From Flavobacterium sp. MFBS3-15 (GTDB lineage Bacteria > Bacteroidota > Bacteroidia > Flavobacteriales > Flavobacteriaceae), in NCBI RefSeq assembly GCF_026107645.2, contig NZ_JAPCHV010000004.1:1-64000 (forward strand): a DNA stretch of 64,000 nucleotides, in the 5' to 3' direction. Made by a program: the position numbers and the translations under genes. Numbering within the stretch: position 1 is the first letter of the stretch; each line of letters begins with the position of its first letter. Under the pieces are notes generated by a model. The model was not told where the DNA came from and searched no databases. It was given only the letters and a program-made list of their open reading frames with translations. Of the stretch, positions 8,199 through 15,327 are shown in pieces.

Positions 8199-10241
8199 TT
8201 ATGACAAAGGGAAAACCACTTCAATAGAAGAGCCTTTCCCGGGATTCGAGCGAATATTTAGGATGCCTTTTAGCGCCTCGGCACGCTTACGAAGATTGCG
8301 CAGGCCAATGCCGCCTTTCACTTTTTCAGGCTCAAAGCCTATACCGTCATCGTTTACCAGAATTGAAAGTTTGTTGTCTTTTTCCATTATTTCAACGCCT
8401 GCATACCGCGCCTGTGAATATTTGTTGATGTTTTGTAATGCTTCCTGTACTATACGGTAAATATTGATTTTATTTGTATTGCTTATCGTTTCCCAATCAA
8501 TCTGAGTATCAATGTGGGCATCAAAACCTGTATTGAAGTTGTTTTTTTGAGAAGTAATCATATAGTGTAGCATAGCACCAAAGTCCTGTCCTTTGCTGAA
8601 AATATCATTCCGGCTAAGATCGTGCGAAACAGCCCGTATCTCACTTTCAACACTCTGTAATTCCTTAATGTATTCTTTACGTTTCAATACGGATTCATCG
8701 TCCGATTTTTTATTTATAAATTCCAAATTTAGCCGTACAGCATAAATGTTATTGAGAATTCCATCGTGGAGTTCCATTGCAATGCGGTTCTTTTCTTCAG
8801 AACGGGCCGTTTCAATGTTCGATTGCTGTTCGAACATCAGCTGGTATATTTCCTCGTTTGCTTTTTGTTGCTCTTGTATAAGCAAAAGCTCTTTGTTGCG
8901 GGAGTTCAGATAATAAATCATAAAGATTGCGGCAATAAAAAAGAGTACAATAAGCGAAATACCAATGATATAGCTGTTTTTTCTTGCCAATGCTTCTTTT
9001 TCATTCTGGAGTTTATCAGTTTCATATTCTATCCGGGCAAATTTTTCACGATTTGCCTTAGCAGCGTTCTGCATTTTTATGCTTAAGTCAATATATTGTT
9101 CGGCATAAAATTGCCCATTAACAGGATCTATGTCTGATAATAGCTTGGAACTGGTTAATATGTCATCATTGCTTTTAATCCTTTTTGCTTCATCGTAAGC
9201 AGTTTTTAAGTAGGTGATACCGGCAGACGGATTACCTGTAGCGGTAAAATATTCGCCCAAACTGATATGGCTTGCTACAACTCCGGGCATATCATTTATA
9301 CTATCTCTGATGCGCAATGACCGGTAAAGCATCTCAGGAACGTCTTTTCTGATTCCTGATTTAAATTTAGCATATGCCAGGTTATTGAGGAGTTTTGCAT
9401 AGAGGCTTGCACCCATAGTATTTACGTTTTCTCCTGCTAATGCTTCCTGGTAAATGCCTATGGATTTTGGATAGTCTTCCTGTTTTAGGTACACATGGCT
9501 TAAATTATTGTAGCTTGATGCCCTGAAGCCAGCAATTACTTCCTCGGGATAGCCTTCTTTTCTAAGATTTTCAAGTTGATCTAAGGCACTACGGTAATAC
9601 TTTATAGATTCGGTAAAGTTACCCTGCCCTAAAAGGGCGCTGCCAATAAGATTGTTACATTTATAGATATCTATGGAGCTTTGTTTTTCCTCAAGCAAGC
9701 GTAGGGCCTTAATGGCTTCGCTTTCACACAAAACATATTCGCCAATATTATGGTATATATATGCCTTATAGAGGCCAATTTCGCCTAGTAGGCTTTTGTC
9801 ATTAATGTCTCTAAAAAGTTTTTCGGCCTGTGCGTAATAAAAAAAAGCGCTGTCAATGTGATTTTTTTCAGAGTGGGATATCCCCGAAAAATAGGAGGCT
9901 TTAGCCATTGTAAGCGAATCATTTGCCTCTAAGCCCAGGTCAAATGCTAAGTGGCTTGCATGTAGCGCTTTGTCATAAACTCTTAGATCGTAATAAGCTA
10001 CTGTAGCCCTCCTGTAAAAAAAACGTGTAATTGAATCATTGTCATTGCCTGAAAACGAGCCGAGAGCGGAATCGATATAATGTTCCCTTATTTTTGGCTT
10101 TTGGTAAACATCTTCACCTGTTTCGAATAGCTTTTCAACATGAGTATATTTTTTATCATTTTCATTAATAGCGTTTTTTTTGCAGGAAACTACAAGAATG
10201 AAAAAAAATAAAACATATATATATACTAGGTGTCTGTACAA
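8199..10241 (-). CDS. TPR-containing lipoprotein sensor histidine kinase (HisKA_3 type)
   Basis: 680 residues. The N-terminus is hydrophobic and ends in a lipobox-like VVSC followed by KK, so it is probably lipidated or membrane-inserted. Residues ~55-400 are TPR-like helical repeats. A transmembrane segment lies at ~424-446. The HisKA_3 motif RIAMELHDG has the phospho-accepting His at ~490, and residues ~585-680 are the ATPase domain (EALQNINKYSQ, NDDGIGFEP, GIGLRNLRKRAEAL). This is the NarX/DesK architecture that pairs with LuxR-type regulators such as the one at 11558. The start is TTG, two bases after a perfect 16-bp hairpin. No upstream ATG keeps the signal segment in frame. Confidence 0.9.
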   Translation of the reverse strand: MYRHLVYIYVLFFFILVVSCKKNAINENDKKYTHVEKLFETGEDVYQKPKIREHYIDSALGSFSGNDNDSITRFFYRRATVAYYDLRVYDKALHASHLAFDLGLEANDSLTMAKASYFSGISHSEKNHIDSAFFYYAQAEKLFRDINDKSLLGEIGLYKAYIYHNIGEYVLCESEAIKALRLLEEKQSSIDIYKCNNLIGSALLGQGNFTESIKYYRSALDQLENLRKEGYPEEVIAGFRASSYNNLSHVYLKQEDYPKSIGIYQEALAGENVNTMGASLYAKLLNNLAYAKFKSGIRKDVPEMLYRSLRIRDSINDMPGVVASHISLGEYFTATGNPSAGITYLKTAYDEAKRIKSNDDILTSSKLLSDIDPVNGQFYAEQYIDLSIKMQNAAKANREKFARIEYETDKLQNEKEALARKNSYIIGISLIVLFFIAAIFMIYYLNSRNKELLLIQEQQKANEEIYQLMFEQQSNIETARSEEKNRIAMELHDGILNNIYAVRLNLEFINKKSDDESVLKRKEYIKELQSVESEIRAVSHDLSRNDIFSKGQDFGAMLHYMITSQKNNFNTGFDAHIDTQIDWETISNTNKINIYRIVQEALQNINKYSQARYAGVEIMEKDNKLSILVNDDGIGFEPEKVKGGIGLRNLRKRAEALKGILNIRSNPGKGSSIEVVFPLS

Positions 10242-10285
10242 AATTTTTGAGGCACTAGTGTTTGACTAGTGCCTCAAAAATACTA
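10242..10285 (-). terminator. Perfect 16-bp hairpin between small lipoprotein gene and kinase
   Basis: Arms at 10244-10259 and 10265-10280 are exact inverse copies (core GAGGCACTAGT) with a five-base loop. Read on the minus strand it follows the small lipoprotein gene by 25 bases and is followed by TTTTG. That last TTG is the kinase start codon. It is probably a terminator or attenuator, although the T run is short. Confidence 0.75.
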
Positions 10286-10304
10286 TATTTTTTTTATGTG
10301 CCAA

Positions 10305-10469
10305 TTACGGCTTAGGAGTAGTAGGGCGTGGAAGGGCAATATCGCCTGGTCCAGGCTGCGTAATTGCATTGTCTGCAGATGTTTCAAGTGCACTGTCGTC
10401 AGTTGAACAAGAAACTGTAGTAAGACCTAATGTTGCGATAAGAGCGAAAGAAAGGATAAATTTTTTCAT
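10305..10469 (-). CDS. Small lipoprotein, 54 residues
   Basis: A short gene not obvious by length. It encodes MKKFILSFALIATLGL, then the lipobox TVSC (Cys21) and a 33-residue mature part that is acidic at first (STDDSALE) and Pro-rich at the end (PGPGDIALPRPTTPKP). The signal peptide, lipobox, stop codon and a well-matched promoter at 10544-10572 support a real gene. It lies between a LytTR regulator and the TPR kinase on the same strand. No homologue is recognised. It may be a surface-exposed or signalling peptide, but that is inference. Confidence 0.8.
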   Translation of the reverse strand: MKKFILSFALIATLGLTTVSCSTDDSALETSADNAITQPGPGDIALPRPTTPKP

Positions 10470-10543
10470 GGTAGTAAGTTTTTATAGATGTCTTTATAAT
10501 TAAATTTTTTTAGTTGCAATTCGTTTACCGATTATTACTGAGG

Positions 10544-10572
10544 CAAAGTTACAAGCTTGTTTTAGCTAACAA
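10544..10572 (-). promoter_or_regulatory. Bacteroidete-type promoter for the small lipoprotein
   Basis: Minus-strand -33 TTG (10570-10572), 18-base spacer, and exact -7 box TAACTTTG (10544-10551). Predicted start is about 10538, leaving a leader of roughly 70 bases before the ATG at 10469. Confidence 0.7.
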
Positions 10573-10647
10573 CTATAAATAACAAGAGGTTTAGTCACTT
10601 GCCCTCGAATACGAGTAACTCACCATTTCTAAAGGGTATAATGCGTT

Positions 10648-11466
10648 TTATAGATATTCGGGAGCAATCTTACGGATAATTGTGTCGATATTATCCTTGA
10701 AGGTTTTTGAAAAAGAAACCGATATTTCGTTGTTATTGAGGTAACAAAGTTGCTTTCCGGTATTGATACGGGAAACATAATTGCTATTTACAATATAACT
10801 GTTATGTATCCGGTAAAAGAATGATGGCAGGTTATTCTCGTAATGTTTTAGGGTTTTATAAGCCGTTAGCTTTTTGCCGTTAAAGAGGTAAAAGTCGGTA
10901 GTATTATTGTCAGCTTTGAGATAAAGTACATCTTTAAGAGCAATGAACTGATAATCCCCGTAGGACTTAATGCATATTTGGATATCTATTTCTGAACGCT
11001 GTGCTTCTGCCTGGCTGTCTAACTCCTGCTCGTCTTCTTTTTCTATTTCATTGAGAGAATGCGGATGAATAGTAACAGGATGCTGCGCCAAGGCAGATTT
11101 GCGGAATCGCAGGAGGCTTTTTCGAAGTTCAATGGAAGCTACAGGTTTAATAAGGTAGTCATTTATACCTGCTTTTATTGCTTCAAATGCAAATGCATCA
11201 TTATCTGCCAATACTATAATGTACGGCAAAACGTTTATATATTGATGCAAATCGGTAATGAATTTCAGGGGAAAAGAGTTTTTTATCCTGGGCGGGAGCT
11301 CCAAAAACACTAAATCCGGCTGAAGTTCCAATATCATGTTTACCGCATCTTCACCATTTATTGCCGAACCGATGTAAAAATATTCATGAAAGCTTTCAAA
11401 CTGCGACAATATTACTTTTACATTTGGCTCAGATATAGCTACAACCAAATAGGAAAACTGTACCAA
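10648..11466 (-). CDS. LytTR regulator with degenerate receiver domain
   Basis: 272 residues. Residues 1-125 have the receiver fold pattern, but the phospho-acceptor site reads DLVFLELPP with Glu at position 56 in place of Asp. The usual acidic pair near the N-terminus is absent (VVAISEPN). The conserved Lys remains (YLIKP). Residues ~165-268 are a LytTR DNA-binding domain (KADNNTTDFYL, FYRIHNSYIVN). Classic phosphorylation is therefore unlikely, and the Glu could mimic a constantly active state. It is divergent from the regulator at 11558 and upstream of the small lipoprotein and TPR kinase. Its targets are unknown. Confidence 0.88.
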   Translation of the reverse strand: MVQFSYLVVAISEPNVKVILSQFESFHEYFYIGSAINGEDAVNMILELQPDLVFLELPPRIKNSFPLKFITDLHQYINVLPYIIVLADNDAFAFEAIKAGINDYLIKPVASIELRKSLLRFRKSALAQHPVTIHPHSLNEIEKEDEQELDSQAEAQRSEIDIQICIKSYGDYQFIALKDVLYLKADNNTTDFYLFNGKKLTAYKTLKHYENNLPSFFYRIHNSYIVNSNYVSRINTGKQLCYLNNNEISVSFSKTFKDNIDTIIRKIAPEYL

Positions 11467-11557
11467 TCACTATTAAAATTTAGTAAAGCAAGATATGTAA
11501 TTTATAATTATTAATTTTACACAAAAGCATTTTTAATTTTTTCTTTTGGATTCTTTT

Positions 11558-12235
11558 ATGCCTCAAAACCTTAATATCCTTATTGTTGATGATCACCCCA
11601 TGACAGTCAATGGGTATGTCAATGTGCTGTCTGATGAAAAGTTTGAAGGCTATGAGCTTGTTTTTACAAAAGCAATTGATTGTGAGCAGGCATATAATCT
11701 TATAAATGACAGAAAGCAAGGTGGAAATCCGTTTAATATAGCCTATCTGGACCTAAGCCTGCCGCCCTATGCTGATAAAAATATTTTTTCAGGTATGGAT
11801 CTTGGGAAGTTGATCAGGCAACTAATGCCTGATTGCATAATAATTATCCTGACCATGCATAGCGAATCATCGCTGATAGACCGTCTTATTAAGGAAATAA
11901 ACCCGCAGGGAATCTTGTGTAAAAGTGACATTGATATTGATGAGTTCATCAATGCGTTCAGGATCATTTTTTCAGGAGATAATTATCTGAGCAATAAAAT
12001 TGTGAAGTCATTAAAAGATAAGGTGTTTGATAATTATAACCTTGATAATTATGACAAACAAATACTTATGCGACTTACAGAGGGCATAAAGACTGCTGAT
12101 ATTCCAAATTATATACCGCTTCCGCTTCATGCGATACAGGAACGTAAAGCCCGCATGAAAAACATGCTCATGCAGGGTAGGGGAGGCGACGACCAGGAAC
12201 TCATAGAGGCTATTAAAAGGATGGGCATTCTTTAA
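11558..12235 (+). CDS. NarL-type response regulator
   Basis: 225 residues from the ATG at 11558 (MPQNLNILIVDDHP); an in-frame TTG at 11546 is less likely. The receiver has D11/D12, the phospho-acceptor D65 (IAYLDLSLPP) and a conserved Lys in ILCKSD. The C-terminus (DKQILMRLTEGIKTADIPNYI) has the helix pattern of a LuxR HTH but is divergent. Being next to a HisKA_3 kinase it is a plausible partner. Its stop codon overlaps the stop of the convergent anmK gene by four bases (TTAA). Confidence 0.85.
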   Translation: MPQNLNILIVDDHPMTVNGYVNVLSDEKFEGYELVFTKAIDCEQAYNLINDRKQGGNPFNIAYLDLSLPPYADKNIFSGMDLGKLIRQLMPDCIIIILTMHSESSLIDRLIKEINPQGILCKSDIDIDEFINAFRIIFSGDNYLSNKIVKSLKDKVFDNYNLDNYDKQILMRLTEGIKTADIPNYIPLPLHAIQERKARMKNMLMQGRGGDDQELIEAIKRMGIL

Positions 12236-13305
12236 GGGTGATATATTTTTCCGGCGCTGTGATCACTGCGGGCACCTGTAACGCTGGACAGCGTATTTAC
12301 CTCACTCCTTAACCTTAAAATCCCAAGCAACGCAAATATCAGCGCTTCTTTAAACTGGATGGTTTTGTCATCAGGAATAGTGATAGAGGTATTCGGCAAC
12401 AATTCTTTCAGCCGATTAATGACAAATGTATTATATGCACCACCACCTGTGATGAGCATACTTTGTTTCGCCTCTTTTTGGTTTATGGTTTCAGCTAAGC
12501 GGGAGGCAATGTGCTCAGAAAATGTCCGTAATTTATCTTCCAACGTTCCTTCGTGCTCTTCCATTAATGGTAATATGACTTCTTTTACAAACTCAAATCC
12601 CAATGACTTAGGATGATGAAGAGTGTAAAATTCAAGGTTTTCCAATTCGTTATAAAGCTCCCAAATCATTGTACCCTTCGCTGCTTGATTGCCACCGGCA
12701 TCATATTCCAGGCCAAGCTTGTTTGCATAGTGGTTTAACACGGTATTTACCGGGCAAATATCAAAAGCAAGCCTGTTGCCCTTTTCTTCAAAGGAAATAT
12801 TAGAGAACCCTCCCAGGTTTAGGCAGTAAGTATATTCGGAAAATAACAGCCTGTCGCCTATTGGCACAAGTGGTGCTCCCTGGCCACCAAGTTCTACGTC
12901 CTGTACCCTGAAGTCGCAAACAATTGTTTCTCCTGTTAGTGTGGCTATTTCAGGCAGGTTGCCAATTTGTAATGTTATGCCCTCCTTCGGGCGGTGTAGT
13001 ATGGTATGCCCGTGCGAGCAAATGGCATCAATCCGATTTATGGAATACTTCTTAAGATACTCCTTAATTATACCTGATAATAATAAGGTGTAGTCACTAT
13101 TAAGTTTTATCAGTTCCTCCGGATCAAAATCAACTGCATGTTTAAGGCGCTGTATCCATTCCGGGCTATAGGGTACGGTAACGGCCTCTTTTATTTCAAA
13201 AGCCCAATTTTGGTTATTTTTTTTCAGTAAAATATGGGCAAGGTCAACTCCGTCCAGCGAAGTGCCTGACATTACGCCTACAACGTTATAGTTTTCTTTT
13301 AGCAT
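12232..13305 (-). CDS. anmK: Anhydro-N-acetylmuramic acid kinase
   Basis: 357 residues. It phosphorylates and opens 1,6-anhydro-MurNAc during recycling of peptidoglycan fragments in the cytoplasm. The N-terminal VVGVMSGTSLDGVDLAH is the family signature. GGQGAPLVPIGD and NLGGFSNIS belong to the sugar-kinase fold, and ITGGGAYN is near the C-terminus. Length is typical. It converges on the response regulator at 11558 with a four-base stop overlap, and is divergent from the acyl-CoA dehydrogenase gene. Confidence 0.95.
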   Translation of the reverse strand: MLKENYNVVGVMSGTSLDGVDLAHILLKKNNQNWAFEIKEAVTVPYSPEWIQRLKHAVDFDPEELIKLNSDYTLLLSGIIKEYLKKYSINRIDAICSHGHTILHRPKEGITLQIGNLPEIATLTGETIVCDFRVQDVELGGQGAPLVPIGDRLLFSEYTYCLNLGGFSNISFEEKGNRLAFDICPVNTVLNHYANKLGLEYDAGGNQAAKGTMIWELYNELENLEFYTLHHPKSLGFEFVKEVILPLMEEHEGTLEDKLRTFSEHIASRLAETINQKEAKQSMLITGGGAYNTFVINRLKELLPNTSITIPDDKTIQFKEALIFALLGILRLRSEVNTLSSVTGARSDHSAGKIYHP

Positions 13306-13327
13306 GGGCTAAAATTAAGTAATGATA

Positions 13328-13358
13328 TTGAAAAATTCACAATAAATAATTACATTTG
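13328..13358 (+). promoter_or_regulatory. Promoter of the acyl-CoA dehydrogenase gene
   Basis: -33 TTG (13328-13330), 20-base spacer, exact -7 TACATTTG (13351-13358). Predicted start is about 13365, a leader of some 37 bases before the ATG at 13402. Confidence 0.72.
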
Positions 13359-13401
13359 GGCGCACATAAAACAAAAATCACAACGAAATAATTTAGGTAA
13401 T

Positions 13402-14544
13402 ATGGATTTTAAACTAACTGAAGAGCATCTGATGATTCAGCAGGCAGCGCGCGATTTTGCACAAAACGAGTTGCTTCCGGGGGTTATTGAAAGAGATGAA
13501 AAACAAATTTTCCCTGCTGAACAGATCAAAAAAATGGGCGAACTTGGCTTTCTGGGCATGATGGTCGACCCAAAATACGGAGGAAGCGGCCTTGATACCA
13601 TTTCGTATGTGCTTGCTATGGAAGAAATATCCAAGATAGACGCATCAGCTTCAGTAGTTATGTCAGTAAATAATTCACTTGTGTGCTGGGGCCTTCAGAC
13701 TTTTGGCTCTGAGGAGCAAAAACAAAAATATCTTACACGTTTGGCAACCGGCGAAGTAATAGGGGCTTTTTGCCTTAGTGAGCCTGAAGCTGGGAGTGAT
13801 GCAACATCACAAAAGACTACGGCCATCGACATGGGGGACCATTACTTATTAAATGGTACTAAGAACTGGATAACTAATGGTAGTACAGCTGATGTATATT
13901 TGGTTATTGCTCAGACCGATGTGGATAAAAAACACAGGGGCATCAATGCATTAATCGTTGAAAAAGGGATGCCAGGATTTGAAATTGGCCCAAAAGAGCA
14001 AAAACTGGGTATCCGCGGAAGCGATACGCATTCATTAATGTTTACAGATGTAAAGGTTCCGAAAGAGAACAGGATTGGTGAAGACGGGTTTGGATTCAAA
14101 TTTGCCATGAAAACACTTTCAGGCGGAAGGATAGGCATCGCTTCGCAGGCCCTTGGTATTGCGTCAGGTGCTTATGAACTGGCACTTAAATATTCTAAAG
14201 AACGTAAAGCTTTTGGAACTGAAATATGTAACCATCAGGCAATTGCATTTAAACTGGCCGATATGGCAGTTCAGATTGAGGCAGCGCGCCATTTGTGCAT
14301 GAAGGCTGCATGGGATAAGGATAATGGCAATAATTATGACCTTAGTGGGGCTATGGCCAAACTTTATGCTTCGCAAGTGGCCATGGATACAGCTGTTGAG
14401 GCGGTACAGGTACACGGAGGCAATGGCTATGTAAAAGAATACCATGTAGAACGCCTTATGCGTGATGCGAAGATTACTCAAATATATGAAGGGACTTCAG
14501 AGATACAAAAAATCGTTATCTCGCGATCGATACTCACACAATAG
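13402..14544 (+). CDS. Acyl-CoA dehydrogenase (short-chain type)
   Basis: 380 residues, the usual length. FAD enzyme that forms the trans-2,3 double bond in acyl-CoA during fatty-acid or branched-chain amino-acid breakdown. GAFCLSEPEAGSDA (~130-145) is the first family signature, and RDAKITQIYEGTSEIQK near the C-terminus is the second; the Glu in IYEGT is the catalytic base position of short-chain enzymes. It is monocistronic, with its own promoter and a strong terminator. Chain-length preference cannot be told. Confidence 0.95.
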   Translation: MDFKLTEEHLMIQQAARDFAQNELLPGVIERDEKQIFPAEQIKKMGELGFLGMMVDPKYGGSGLDTISYVLAMEEISKIDASASVVMSVNNSLVCWGLQTFGSEEQKQKYLTRLATGEVIGAFCLSEPEAGSDATSQKTTAIDMGDHYLLNGTKNWITNGSTADVYLVIAQTDVDKKHRGINALIVEKGMPGFEIGPKEQKLGIRGSDTHSLMFTDVKVPKENRIGEDGFGFKFAMKTLSGGRIGIASQALGIASGAYELALKYSKERKAFGTEICNHQAIAFKLADMAVQIEAARHLCMKAAWDKDNGNNYDLSGAMAKLYASQVAMDTAVEAVQVHGGNGYVKEYHVERLMRDAKITQIYEGTSEIQKIVISRSILTQ

Positions 14545-14555
14545 CATAATGAATG

Positions 14556-14586
14556 AACCCACGCAAGCAGCGTGGGTTTTTTCTTA
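14556..14586 (+). terminator. Terminator of the acyl-CoA dehydrogenase gene
   Basis: AACCCACGC (14556-14564) pairs with GCGTGGGTT (14570-14578) around AAGCA, followed by a T run. Confidence 0.92.
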
Positions 14587-14940
14587 CTATTTAAAATGTT
14601 GCAAACTAGCTGATTTATAATTTAAATAATGAGATAGTGCCTGTAAGTATTTAATAAGTGAATTTAAACGACTAAAACTGCATTATATCGAATAAATAAG
14701 TTTTCTGTTTTTCAGCTAATCCCGTTATGCTATTTTTACGTAGAAATAAAATTCAGTTATAAAATAATTATTTATAAACAGAATGTTGTTCTGTTAGTTT
14801 AATTATGCTGCGGTTTTTACTACACTGGAATCCGGATCGGGGCAGTTAAATGAATTAGGACAGATTTTGTATTTCAGCAAAAGGATTTTTTATCCAGAAG
14901 GCTGTGAAATTCACAGGAAAACTTACTAAAATTTACCACA
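14587..14940. other. AT-rich intergenic stretch without a gene
   Basis: About 350 bases with no supported open frame on either strand. It presumably carries the promoter of the XRE regulator, but no exact TTG/TAnnTTTG pair with good spacing was found. No repeat or strong hairpin was noticed. Confidence 0.5.
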
Positions 14941-15264
14941 ATGAATGTAATTGGACAGAGAATCAAAAACATCCGGGAAGACAAAGGCATCACTCAGGAA
15001 ACAATGGCACTTCATCTTGACGTTACGCAAAGCAACTATGGGCGCCTTGAAAAAGATGACAGGAGGCTGAACATTGTTAAGCTTCTTAAAATTGTAAGAA
15101 TACTCGATATCAACATTTGCCAGCTTTTTGGTGAGTCGGGCGATACAGCCGGATTTGGCGGCATGAATAAGGAAGTTTACGACATCCTTGTAGAAAGCCT
15201 TACTTCTGAAATCCAGCACCTGAAAGAAGAAGTCAACTTTTTACGTATGATGGTACGTAGCTAA
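14941..15264 (+). CDS. XRE-family HTH transcriptional regulator
   Basis: 107 residues. Residues ~4-62 are a Cro/CI-type helix-turn-helix (IGQRIKNIREDKGITQETMA, then DVTQSNYGRLEKDDRRL). The C-terminal ~35 residues (EVYDILVESLTSEIQHLKEE) look helical and could dimerise. It lies 63 bases upstream of the hybrid histidine kinase on the same strand, so the two may be co-transcribed. It is not next to a recognisable toxin gene. Confidence 0.88.
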   Translation: MNVIGQRIKNIREDKGITQETMALHLDVTQSNYGRLEKDDRRLNIVKLLKIVRILDINICQLFGESGDTAGFGGMNKEVYDILVESLTSEIQHLKEEVNFLRMMVRS

Positions 15265-15327
15265 ATGCAAACTATACTTTAAATACCATTGTAGCGTTTT
15301 TAGGAGATAAAATCGTAAGTTTATCTT

